A stretch of DNA of 64,000 bases. Origin: CAZJUP01 sp964549275 (GTDB lineage: Bacteria > Fidelibacterota > Marinisomatia > Marinisomatales > TCS55). Location of the stretch: assembly GCA_964549275.1 (NCBI GenBank), contig CAZJUP010000004.1:1-64000 (forward strand), written 5' to 3'. The notes below the pieces were generated by a model. That model ran no database searches and had not been told where the DNA came from. It saw only the letters and a program-made list of their open reading frames with translations. This document shows, one piece after another, positions 36,402 through 45,266 of this stretch (position 1 is its first letter; every line of letters starts with the position of its first letter). Position numbers and translations under genes: made by a program.

Positions 36402-38659
36402 GATTGTTTTTTATTTAGGGCATTTAATACCCGTTCAGGTGTTAATGGAATTTCATTCATCTGTATTCCGATGGCGGCACTGACTGCATTGGCCACTGCC
36501 CCAGCTGTTGGTATAATACTGGGTTCACCAATTCCTTTTGCCCCCCATGGCCCTTCAGGTTCCGGCTTTTCTATAATGGCAGTTTTTACTTCAGCGCTAT
36601 CCAATGCTGTTGGGAGTAAATACGTTGTTAAGTTGGGTGTTTGCACTAGTCCATCTTTAATATTAAAATCTTCAGTAATTGCCCAACCAATTCCCTGAGC
36701 AGATCCACCTTCCACCTGCCCTTCGATCCCAGTAGGGTTGATAGCTTTTCCTACATCATATGCTGCATAAATATTTTCTACATCAACCAAACCAGTCAAT
36801 GTATCAACTTTCACCTTGGCAATTTGGGTTGCAAACGAATAGGAAAAATAGGCTTCACCCAACCCAGTTTCAGCATCATAATCCAATCGAGGTGTATGCC
36901 ACCAGCCGGTGAATTCCATATCTATATTTGTTTTACTCATATAGTCACATAATTCATGGAATTGAATTTCTGCCCCTGATGATTCATCTCTTATCACATC
37001 ACGACTGATAGAAATATCCTCAAAAGAACAATTCATCCATTCTGCTGCATACTTCTTAAAAGCGGGCACTATTTTTTCTGCCGCATTTCGAATGGCATTT
37101 CCCGTCATAACCACATTTCGACTTGCCACAGCAGGACCACTATCAGGAACATTAGCCGAATTGGTGGGAAGAACTATCACTCTATCCATAGATATTCCTA
37201 TGGCGTCAGCTGTCATTTGTGCTACAACCGTTTCAGCGCCCTGCCCCATTTCAATTAATCCATAAGCAATATGCACAACCCCATCCGGAAATATTTTAAT
37301 ATTTACTCCTGAACCATCCATGTGCCAACCTGCAGCACCAAGACAGTTTCCATAATGAATGGTACTCATGCCCAAACCGTATTTATATCGATTATTATTG
37401 TCTTTGTTAAATGTGTCCCATTGTGCCAGCTTTGCTGCTCCCAATATAGTTTCTTCTGCACCTACACTTTCGTTTAACACTTGTGCCGTTTGTGTTTGGT
37501 CCCCCGGCTGTACTATATTTTTTAATCTTAACGACATCGGCTCTAACTTAAGTTCTTCAGCTATGACATCCATCATTCGCTCATGACCAAATGCTGCCTG
37601 TGGTGAACCAAAGCCACGAAATGCACCTGTCGTCGGAAGGTTTGAATAATAAGAATTTGAATCTACATGAATATTTGGAATCACATAAGGTCCCATAGCT
37701 TGCGCACAGGATCTGTAGGATACAACAGTGGAAAGTGTGGCATAGGCACCGGCATTTTCTTCTAATAAGATTTCAGCTGATACCAATGTTCCATCATTTT
37801 TGACACCAACTTTGTATTTCATTTGAAACGGATGACGCTTGCTGGTGAGTTGGGTATCGTCGTGGCGGGTGTAAACCACTTTTACTGGGCTTTGTACTTT
37901 CATAGCAGCTACCGCTGCTCGAGCACAAACTTCCGATGGGATATCTTCCTTACCTCCAAATGCTCCACCCGTAGGTGCTTGCTCTACTAATATGTTTTCA
38001 TATGGCCAACCAAACACTCGCGCAATGGCTTTTTGGATATAAAATGGACATTGGAGTGAACCCAATATTTTTATTTTTTTATTGCCATTAGGTATAGCGA
38101 TACAGGCTTGAGGTTCTAAATAATAATGTTCTTGAAATGGTGTAACAAATCGGGCTTCAATGATTTTATCTGAATCAGCAAAGCCTTTTTTAATATCCCC
38201 TTTTCTTACCTTATGATGGCATGCCAAGTTTGAATCATGAATAAAGCCATCTTTAGCATCACGACTATCATCGATGGAAAATAATGGTGTTTTTTCTTTA
38301 TATTCGATGGATACTACTTTTGCCGCTTCTAGAGCCGCTTCATATGTATCGGCTACGATCAATCCTATACTATCCCCGATAAAACGAACTATCTTATCAG
38401 CAAAAAGGGGTTGGTCGGGAATAATTACACCAATTTGATTTTCCCCCGCAACATCTTCAGCGGACACAAAATCAATATAGCCTTCTATTTCTTTTGCTTT
38501 TGATAAATCTATGTGTGTGTATTCACCAAATGGAATTGTAGAATAAACAGGTGCCCCATAAACCATGTTTTCAATGGTGAGGTCTGTGACGAATCGCGTT
38601 TCCCCTGTAGTTTTACCTGAAGCGTCAGGACGAACGATTGATTTTCCAATAAGATTCAT
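36398..38659 (-). CDS. Xanthine dehydrogenase-family molybdopterin-binding subunit (set 2)
   Basis: This 753-residue molybdopterin subunit has an N-terminal fragment like the second half of XDH (RFVTDL, VSAEDVAG), PTGGAFGGKEDIPSE near residue 237, GAFRGFGSPQAAFGHERM near residue 333, MGQGAETVVAQM near residue 475 and GAKGIGEPSIIPTAGAVANAV near residue 700 with the catalytic glutamate. It fits xanthine or hypoxanthine hydroxylation and probably pairs with the intact flavin and Fe-S subunits at 27721-29033. Whether it carries a labile selenium, as in YqeB/YqeC-linked enzymes, cannot be seen in sequence. It sits between adenine deaminase and ssnA. Confidence 0.9.
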   Translation of the reverse strand: MNLIGKSIVRPDASGKTTGETRFVTDLTIENMVYGAPVYSTIPFGEYTHIDLSKAKEIEGYIDFVSAEDVAGENQIGVIIPDQPLFADKIVRFIGDSIGLIVADTYEAALEAAKVVSIEYKEKTPLFSIDDSRDAKDGFIHDSNLACHHKVRKGDIKKGFADSDKIIEARFVTPFQEHYYLEPQACIAIPNGNKKIKILGSLQCPFYIQKAIARVFGWPYENILVEQAPTGGAFGGKEDIPSEVCARAAVAAMKVQSPVKVVYTRHDDTQLTSKRHPFQMKYKVGVKNDGTLVSAEILLEENAGAYATLSTVVSYRSCAQAMGPYVIPNIHVDSNSYYSNLPTTGAFRGFGSPQAAFGHERMMDVIAEELKLEPMSLRLKNIVQPGDQTQTAQVLNESVGAEETILGAAKLAQWDTFNKDNNNRYKYGLGMSTIHYGNCLGAAGWHMDGSGVNIKIFPDGVVHIAYGLIEMGQGAETVVAQMTADAIGISMDRVIVLPTNSANVPDSGPAVASRNVVMTGNAIRNAAEKIVPAFKKYAAEWMNCSFEDISISRDVIRDESSGAEIQFHELCDYMSKTNIDMEFTGWWHTPRLDYDAETGLGEAYFSYSFATQIAKVKVDTLTGLVDVENIYAAYDVGKAINPTGIEGQVEGGSAQGIGWAITEDFNIKDGLVQTPNLTTYLLPTALDSAEVKTAIIEKPEPEGPWGAKGIGEPSIIPTAGAVANAVSAAIGIQMNEIPLTPERVLNALNKKQS

Positions 38660-38682
38660 TTTGTTTTTTTATCCTTATAATA

Positions 38683-40320
38683 TCATCCTTTAAATAGTGA
38701 AGTAAATTCAAAGGTTTTCCCATTAAATAATCCTTTATCACTCAATTTTAAATCTGGGATTACCAAAAGCGCCATAAAGGAAAGTGTCATAAAAGGCGCA
38801 CCTAATTGAGAACCCATTGCTTTTGCCATTTCATCTAACTTTCCATACTGTTCACCTATTTCAAATCCATCTCCATCAGACATGACTCCTGCCACCGGCA
38901 AGGGAATAATAAACTCATCGTCACCATTGATGGCACATACACCACCTTTGTGCTTAATTACCAAATTAACTGCATTAGATAAAGCTTCGTCTGTAGCGCC
39001 TACAGCAACAATATTATGAGAATCATGAGCTACAGAAGAGGCGATGGCACCGGTTTTCAACCCAAAATTTCGAATAAATGCTACAGCTGGTTTTTCATCC
39101 TTATAGCGATTTACAACCGTGATTTTTAATAAATCGCGTTCTATATCCTGAACAGCCTGCCCATTATTTATTTTAGGTTTTTCGTAGGATTCACCTGTTA
39201 ACAACTGGCCATCGATCACATCCATCACTCTTATATTCCCTGGTTGTTCGGATATTATAAAATCATTTACTGATTTTTCTTCGGCATTGAAAACATTTAT
39301 ATACTTTATAGATTGTGATTCTATGCATGGCCGGCCATTTTCTGCCATCTTAATACCACTTGCATAAGTGGCAATTACCTTCATGTCGTCCAGGTTGTTT
39401 ACAACAATAAAGTCAGCCGAGTCCCCTTCCTGTAGCTGCCCCACATCTAATCCATAATGCATGACAGCAGTCACGCAGGCTGTTTCCAAAATATTAAATA
39501 AATCATACCCTTTATTTTTTGCACTTAATACCCAATCCCGCACATGACTTTCAACTAAATCATCCGGATGACGGTCATCAGAGCAAAGCATCACTTTATC
39601 CGGACATTCGTCAATAAGCGGCATCAATTCATCCAGGTTTCTTGCTGCAGACCCTTCTCTGATTTGGACTATCATCCCATAGGATATTTTTTCTCGTGCT
39701 TCTTCAATAGTAACACACTCATGGTCTGTTGATATACCGGACTGGACGTATTTTTTTGCATCCTTCCCCCTCAACTCCGGGGAATGTCCATCTACCGGTT
39801 TCCCATATTTTTTTGCCAATTCCAATTTTCCTACTTCACTTGGGGCATCATGGATCACACCAGGAACATTCATCATTTCCGATAAATACAAAATATTGGG
39901 GTTTTGGAAAAGGTTTTCTAATTCTTTTGATGTAAATATGGCTCCTGCTGTCTCAAAAGGAGTAGCAGGAACACAGGCCGGAGCACCAAAATAAAATTTA
40001 AACGGGACTGTGGATGCATTTTCAATCATATACTCCACACCTTCGATTCCAAGAACATTAGCTATTTCATGGGGGTCAGAAACTGTTGCAACTGTGCCAT
40101 GTATAGATGCTACCCGAGCAAATTCCGAGGGGACCAGCATTGAGCTTTCTATATGGATATGTCCATCAATAAATCCTGGTAGAATAAATTGATTGGATGC
40201 TGGCTCATTTTCTACAATTTTTTGAATAACACCATTGGATACATGAATTTCTCCTGAAAATATCCTGCGGTGAATCACATCCACTATGTTCCCGCTTATT
40301 ATATTTACATTATCTTTCAT
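38683..40320 (-). CDS. ade: Adenine deaminase
   Basis: This 545-residue enzyme has the features of bacterial adenine deaminases: DGHIHIESSMLVPSEF near residue 50, FGAPACVPATPFETAG near residue 109, CSDDRHPDDLVESHVRDW near residue 244 and the adenine-deaminase C-terminal domain with AHDSHNIVAVG and CAINGDDEFIIPLP. It converts adenine to hypoxanthine, feeding the hydroxylases. It is first in a transcript with the set-2 molybdopterin subunit and ssnA and is preceded by the conserved attenuator-like leader at 40369-40420. Confidence 0.93.
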   Translation of the reverse strand: MKDNVNIISGNIVDVIHRRIFSGEIHVSNGVIQKIVENEPASNQFILPGFIDGHIHIESSMLVPSEFARVASIHGTVATVSDPHEIANVLGIEGVEYMIENASTVPFKFYFGAPACVPATPFETAGAIFTSKELENLFQNPNILYLSEMMNVPGVIHDAPSEVGKLELAKKYGKPVDGHSPELRGKDAKKYVQSGISTDHECVTIEEAREKISYGMIVQIREGSAARNLDELMPLIDECPDKVMLCSDDRHPDDLVESHVRDWVLSAKNKGYDLFNILETACVTAVMHYGLDVGQLQEGDSADFIVVNNLDDMKVIATYASGIKMAENGRPCIESQSIKYINVFNAEEKSVNDFIISEQPGNIRVMDVIDGQLLTGESYEKPKINNGQAVQDIERDLLKITVVNRYKDEKPAVAFIRNFGLKTGAIASSVAHDSHNIVAVGATDEALSNAVNLVIKHKGGVCAINGDDEFIIPLPVAGVMSDGDGFEIGEQYGKLDEMAKAMGSQLGAPFMTLSFMALLVIPDLKLSDKGLFNGKTFEFTSLFKG

Positions 40321-40368
40321 AATCCATGTCCATTGTTCAATTCATCCACTCTTCGCTTCAACCTGAAT

Positions 40369-40420
40369 AAAAAAAGGGCCGGAAGAACAGCCAGCCCTAA
40401 TTCCATTCCTGAATGGATAC
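40369..40420 (-). promoter_or_regulatory. Attenuator-like leader upstream of ade (copy 1)
   Basis: Read on the minus strand, a 7-bp inverted repeat (TCCATTC-AG-GAATGGA, within 40401-40420) is followed at once by a GC-rich hairpin (GGGCTGG paired with CCGGCCC) and seven T. A weak promoter match, TTGGAT then 17 bases then TAATTT (40456-40461 and 40433-40438), would start the RNA just before the repeat. The 20 bases at 40401-40420 are identical to those at 46766-46785 in front of the porin gene. The adenine deaminase start is about 50 bases beyond the T-run. Confidence 0.65.
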
Positions 40421-40503
40421 ATATGCACTCAAAAATTAGATATTAATTGTTAAAAATCCAAAACCTGCCAATCAAAAAAACAGATCGTTTCGGGTTTGCA
40501 TAT

Positions 40504-41448
40504 TTAAGACTTTTGTTCTTTAGAAAAGGGTTTCCCAAGAGCAGCCGGTCCCATGGAAACAGAGAGACCTACCGCTTTCTGTTTCGCTCTCCACATTGAA
40601 ACAGCTAAAAGAAAAATTGTAAAAACATAAGGAAGCATTCCGAGTAAATGTGTAGAGATTTGTGCTCCCCTTGCCTGCAGGGCAAACCCTAGAGCATCCA
40701 TCCCTCCAAATAGATAGGCACCAAATATAGCCATTTTCGGATCCCACATTGAAAAAATGACAAGAGCAATGGCAACCCATCCCCGTCCAGCAACCATATT
40801 TTCTATCCACATTGGTGTGTAAGCCAATGACAAATATGCACCACCTAACCCCATGAGAGCACCTCCGGTAAATATAGTGATATAGCGAATTTTCACTACA
40901 TTTAATCCCACAGTATCAGCCGTTTGCGGATTTTCACCTACTGTCCGGATATATAAACCAAATTTTGTTTTAAATAAAATAATCCAAGAAACAGGGACAA
41001 ACAGGTATGAAAAATAAACGAGAATATTATGTTGAAAAAACCCTGGACCTATCAATGGGATATTACTTAAAAATCCTAAACGTATTTCTTCAAAATGAGG
41101 TGCTGTTTCTCCAACCAACGGGGATCCCAATACAGCGCTGACTCCAGTACCAAAAAATACGAGGGCTAAACCACTAACTATCTGGTTAACATTTAGGGTA
41201 ATCGTCAGAAAAGCGTGAATTAAACTCACAATACCGCCGGCTAAAGAGCCAAGCAAAACACCGACAACAGGATTTCCTGTCCACATAGAAATCATAAACC
41301 CGGTAACTGCTCCAATAAGCATGAGTCCTTCAATCCCTAAATTAATATTTCCGGATCGTTCCGTATAAATCTCGCCAACTGTCGCAAATAATAGTGGAGT
41401 ACCAGACCGGATCGCTGCTTGTAAAAATGGTCCCAAGAATTCAATCAT
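40504..41448 (-). CDS. Nucleoside-type ABC transporter permease (second)
   Basis: This 314-residue inner-membrane permease of the BMP/sugar-type (BPD_transp_2) class has about nine hydrophobic segments, the YTERSGNINLGIEGLMLIGA motif near residue 30 and VGENPQTADTVGLNV near residue 175. It resembles NupQ/YufQ-type partners of purine nucleoside importers. It overlaps the first permease gene by 8 bases and is last in the transporter unit. The spacer after it leads into the ade leader. Confidence 0.88.
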   Translation of the reverse strand: MIEFLGPFLQAAIRSGTPLLFATVGEIYTERSGNINLGIEGLMLIGAVTGFMISMWTGNPVVGVLLGSLAGGIVSLIHAFLTITLNVNQIVSGLALVFFGTGVSAVLGSPLVGETAPHFEEIRLGFLSNIPLIGPGFFQHNILVYFSYLFVPVSWIILFKTKFGLYIRTVGENPQTADTVGLNVVKIRYITIFTGGALMGLGGAYLSLAYTPMWIENMVAGRGWVAIALVIFSMWDPKMAIFGAYLFGGMDALGFALQARGAQISTHLLGMLPYVFTIFLLAVSMWRAKQKAVGLSVSMGPAALGKPFSKEQKS

Positions 41449-42508
41449 GATTTATCCACCGTATTTTATACCGCTTTAAGGATTCCCCTGCTAAAACAAA
41501 AAACAGTACCATCCCTTCAAACATGACAACAACACCTTTTCCAAACCCCATGGTGATTTGAAGGCTATCTCCACCCACAAGAAGGGCCCCCATAAATAAA
41601 GCCACTAAAATTACAGCCAACGGGTTCCCGTTGGCTAAGAAAGCAATAATTATCCCGGTGTATCCATAATTATTGGAAATTCCTCCGAGGCGAAGTTTAT
41701 GTTGGAGGCCTGAAATCTGAAGCATTCCACCTAACCCGGCAATAGCACCGCTTAGAATTAAGACAAGGATGATATTCCTGTTTACATTAATTCCTGCATA
41801 GTTAGCGGTTTTCCGGCTTCGTCCTATGACCTGAATTTCATAACCCCAGGTGGTTTTTTTATATACGACGTATAATATGATGGCTAGAACAATACCAACC
41901 AATATTCCTGCATGAAGCCTTGTATTAAAATACTGTTCGAGAATGGCAGCATCCGGGTATCGTGGTGTTTGAGGAAAGCCTGGATATCTTGGGTCTTTCC
42001 AAGGTCCATAAAGAAAATAATTCACATAAAAAATGGCCACATAATTCAAGAGCAATGTTGTCAAAATTTCATTGACTTGCAGTTTGGTTTTTAAAATAGC
42101 CGGAGGCAGCCCCCAAAGTCCACCGGCGATAATGGCACATACCATTAAAAGTGGAATTAAAACCCATGGGGGCAAACCAGAAAATGTTTGAGCTGCCCAA
42201 GTAGCGCCCATGGCTCCCATAAAGAACTGACCCTCTGCGCCAATATTCCACAGGAGCGTACGTAACGTTAAAGACACTGCTAACCCTGTAAAGAGTAAGG
42301 GTGTGGTTTGAACCAAGGTCTCTGATAAAGCATATCCGTCTCCAAATGCCCCAATAAACATTTCCTTATAGGCTTCTAAGGGTGGTGCTCCATTCAACCA
42401 AAAAACCAAACTACCTGCAATTAAGGCCAACACCATTGAAATGGTTGGCACAAGGTAGTCCAAATACTTATTGTAGGATAACCGCTTTTCTATTTTAAGC
42501 TGTCCCAC
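41441..42508 (-). CDS. Nucleoside-type ABC transporter permease (first)
   Basis: This 355-residue permease has about ten hydrophobic segments and the typical LLWNIGAEGQFFMGAMGA stretch near residue 87 plus VIGRSRKTANYAGINV near residue 228. It would form the membrane channel together with the next gene's product. It overlaps the ATPase gene by 14 bases and the second permease by 8. The family (NupP/YufP-like) takes up nucleosides or purines with a BMP-type binding protein, consistent with the neighbours. Confidence 0.88.
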   Translation of the reverse strand: MGQLKIEKRLSYNKYLDYLVPTISMVLALIAGSLVFWLNGAPPLEAYKEMFIGAFGDGYALSETLVQTTPLLFTGLAVSLTLRTLLWNIGAEGQFFMGAMGATWAAQTFSGLPPWVLIPLLMVCAIIAGGLWGLPPAILKTKLQVNEILTTLLLNYVAIFYVNYFLYGPWKDPRYPGFPQTPRYPDAAILEQYFNTRLHAGILVGIVLAIILYVVYKKTTWGYEIQVIGRSRKTANYAGINVNRNIILVLILSGAIAGLGGMLQISGLQHKLRLGGISNNYGYTGIIIAFLANGNPLAVILVALFMGALLVGGDSLQITMGFGKGVVVMFEGMVLFFVLAGESLKRYKIRWINHD

Positions 42509-44018
42509 TATGCACTCCCGTCATCAACAATCCTAAAGCTTCAATATTGGTTTTTTTCGTTGGCATGACATCACGAATCTTTCCTTCGTAAATCACACCA
42601 ATTCGATCCGATATAGCCATGAGTTCTTCCAAGTCTTCTGATATAAGCAATATAGCAGCCTTATTTATCCTTTGTTTTTCCAAAGATTCCCTCACAAACT
42701 CTGTTGCCCCAATATCTAATCCCTGTGTGGGGTGAACAGCCACAAGCAAAGTGGGGTTTTCAGATATTTCTCTCGCAAGAATAACTTTTTGGAGATTCCC
42801 TCCGGAAAGTAGATTAACAGGATTATCTATGCCGGCGGTTAAAATATTAAATTTATCAATTAATTTCTGCGCGTAAGAATTAACCTCAGGTTTTTTAAGA
42901 AATATTCTCTGCCAGGAAAAGGAGTCTGATCGATAGTTTTTTAATATGACACTTTCTGGCATCCCAAGCCCCGGCACAACCCCCATACCCAAACGATCGT
43001 CAGGAATATGGCCAATCCCCTCATTGATTGCCTTCCGAGGAGTATTGTGAGTAATATCCTTACCATTAACCTGAATGGAACCTCCGGTTATTTGACGAAG
43101 ACCTGTTATCACTTCAGCTAGTTCCTTTTGCCCATTTCCAGAAACACCGGCCAATCCAAAAATCTCCCCTTGGCAAACAGTTAAAGAGAGGTTATGCAAT
43201 GCAGGAGTTTGCCTATCGCTTTGTGCACAAATATCGGTTAATTCTAATACAGGCGCACCAGGATCAACATCAGCTTTTTCAGTTTTTAAAAACACCTCGC
43301 GACCGACCATCATTTTTGCCAACTCTTTTTCATTGGTGTCGGATATATTCACTGTTCCAATATGTTTGCCTTTTCTTAATACTGTAATGCGATCACAGAT
43401 TGCAAAAACTTCAGGAAGTTTATGGGATATAAAAATTATGGAAGTGCCTTCTTTGGCAATTTCCTTTAGTATTTTAAATAAATCGTTTGCTTCCTGCGGT
43501 GTCAAAACAGCGGTGGGTTCGTCCATAATTAAAACTTTCGACCCATGCATAAGTGCCTTAATAATTTCTACTCGCTGTTTTTCGCCAACAGATAGCTGCC
43601 AAATTTTTGCACCAGGATCAACTTCAAGCTGATATTTAGTGGCTAAATCTTCAATTGCATTATGAATTTTTTCATAATCCGGGAAAACCGGAATAGATAA
43701 ATCTGCTAATGCGATATTTTCAAGAACCGTGTGTTCTTCAACCAGCATAAAATCCTGGTAAACCATTCCTATTCCTGTTTCCAATGCCTCTCTGGGCGAC
43801 CACTTCCCCGTGTCTATAATTTCATCGTTTATTTCAATTATTCCTTCGTCCAAACGATATCTTCCGGAAAGGATATTGGTTAAAACAGTTTTTCCTGCCC
43901 CATTTTCACCAAGGAGAGCATGAATCTCTCCAGGTAAAATATCGAAATCTACTTTATCTAACGCGAGGACACCTGGGAATCGCTTCGTAATCTGTTCCAA
44001 CTTGACGTACGGTTTCAT
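42495..44018 (-). CDS. Nucleoside-type ABC transporter ATPase (two ABC domains)
   Basis: This 507-residue protein contains two ABC domains. The first has a full Walker A (GENGAGKTVLTNILSG near residue 36), LSVGEKQRVEI and the Walker B segment KVLIMDEPTAVLTP. The second has a degenerate Walker A (GVSGNGQKEL) and a signature LLSGGNLQKVILAREI. This asymmetric arrangement is normal for the nucleoside/sugar importer class (NupO/YufO, RbsA-like). A terminator-like hairpin lies between it and the binding-protein gene upstream, so the binding protein may be made in excess. Confidence 0.9.
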   Translation of the reverse strand: MKPYVKLEQITKRFPGVLALDKVDFDILPGEIHALLGENGAGKTVLTNILSGRYRLDEGIIEINDEIIDTGKWSPREALETGIGMVYQDFMLVEEHTVLENIALADLSIPVFPDYEKIHNAIEDLATKYQLEVDPGAKIWQLSVGEKQRVEIIKALMHGSKVLIMDEPTAVLTPQEANDLFKILKEIAKEGTSIIFISHKLPEVFAICDRITVLRKGKHIGTVNISDTNEKELAKMMVGREVFLKTEKADVDPGAPVLELTDICAQSDRQTPALHNLSLTVCQGEIFGLAGVSGNGQKELAEVITGLRQITGGSIQVNGKDITHNTPRKAINEGIGHIPDDRLGMGVVPGLGMPESVILKNYRSDSFSWQRIFLKKPEVNSYAQKLIDKFNILTAGIDNPVNLLSGGNLQKVILAREISENPTLLVAVHPTQGLDIGATEFVRESLEKQRINKAAILLISEDLEELMAISDRIGVIYEGKIRDVMPTKKTNIEALGLLMTGVHSGTA

Positions 44019-44060
44019 TGGTTTTAATTAAAAATAGGGTTAATTAAAAGAATATCTGTT

Positions 44061-44101
44061 AAAAAAAGAAACCAGCCCGCTCCTTCGCAGAAACGGGCTG
44101 G
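44061..44101 (-). terminator. Terminator between binding protein and ATPase genes
   Basis: An 8-bp perfect GC-rich stem (CCAGCCCG / CGGGCTGG, 14-base loop) is followed on the minus strand by TTTCTTTTTTT. It begins 10 bases after the binding-protein stop. As the ATPase and permeases follow without an obvious new promoter, partial read-through is likely. Confidence 0.85.
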
Positions 44102-44110
44102 AAATTCAAT

Positions 44111-45229
44111 CTATTGGTAACGGACTTCGCCTCCGGGGAGACTACCGACAATACCTTTTATAAGAAAATATTGGCTTAATAATTCCTCATCGGTTGGTAT
44201 GACACCGGCAGGGACAACAATATTACCTTTTTGGTCCTGCAACTCTCCACTAAACACGGAAAATGTCCCTTCGATAATGGCTTGTTTTTTCGCCTCTATT
44301 TGGGCAATAACATCGTCCGGTACCATTTTCCCGAAGGGAGATAGACCCACAACACCTTTTTCAAGACCCCACCAAATAGCTTCAGGTTCCCAAACACCCT
44401 TGTGCAAGTCTTCCGCAATTTGGGTCAAAATAGGTGACCAATCGAATACCGCTGAAACCAAGTGTGATTTTTTTGCAAACTTGGTCATATCAGAATTGTA
44501 GCCAGTGGAATACAGTCCTTTTCTCTGGGCAACCTGCTGTACAGCTGGAGAGTCCTGATCCTGACCTAAGACATCTGCGCCAATGGCGACTAGGCTTTCA
44601 GCTCCTTCCCTTTCGCGAGGGGGATCAAACCATGAATTTGTCCAAATAACATGAACCTTAACATCCGGATTAACGGATTGGGCACCCAGTGCCCATGCAT
44701 TCACGTTGCGAATAACTTCTGGAATGGGATGGGCAGCAACAATTCCAAGAATATTGGATTTTGTCATTGATCCGGCTGCCATTCCGGCTAAATACATGGC
44801 ATCATGTATACGACCAAAATAATTCCCCATATTTTCGCTGGTTAAGAACCCAGAACAGTGTTGAAATACTGCATTGGGGAATCGTCGTGCGACATTGAGT
44901 GTAGGGTCTGCATAACCATAACTCGTAGTAAAAATGAGGTTAAACCCTTTACGGGCAAACTCCATAATTACACGTTCAGACTCACCTTCAGGCACGGATT
45001 CAATGAAAGCTGTTTTTTTAACATAGGGAAGTTTACCCAATGCTAAACGGCCTTCATTATGCATATAAGACCAACCTCCATCACCGACAGGGCCCACTAA
45101 GACAAAAGCTGCTTTAATATCTCCGGACTTACCCGGTGCAGCCATATCTCCCGCATTAAGTAACATAAGCGGAAATACCAGTATAATACCGGTAAGGCTT
45201 TTAACAACAAACTTTTTAAGATTACTCAT
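44111..45229 (-). CDS. BMP-family ABC transporter substrate-binding protein
   Basis: This 372-residue periplasmic binding protein has an N-terminal hydrophobic signal (residues 8-26, no clear lipobox cysteine) and BMP/PnrA-type motifs: AAFVLVGPVGDGGWSYMHNEGR near residue 41, FTTSYGYADP near residue 98, VLGQDQDSPAVQQVA near residue 220 and GYNSDMTKFA near residue 245. BMP proteins typically bind purine nucleosides or bases. It follows the porin by 37 bases and precedes the ATPase after a terminator. Confidence 0.9.
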   Translation of the reverse strand: MSNLKKFVVKSLTGIILVFPLMLLNAGDMAAPGKSGDIKAAFVLVGPVGDGGWSYMHNEGRLALGKLPYVKKTAFIESVPEGESERVIMEFARKGFNLIFTTSYGYADPTLNVARRFPNAVFQHCSGFLTSENMGNYFGRIHDAMYLAGMAAGSMTKSNILGIVAAHPIPEVIRNVNAWALGAQSVNPDVKVHVIWTNSWFDPPREREGAESLVAIGADVLGQDQDSPAVQQVAQRKGLYSTGYNSDMTKFAKKSHLVSAVFDWSPILTQIAEDLHKGVWEPEAIWWGLEKGVVGLSPFGKMVPDDVIAQIEAKKQAIIEGTFSVFSGELQDQKGNIVVPAGVIPTDEELLSQYFLIKGIVGSLPGGEVRYQ

Positions 45230-45266
45230 TTTACATTCCTCCTAAATAAAGGGTTAATTAACCAGC

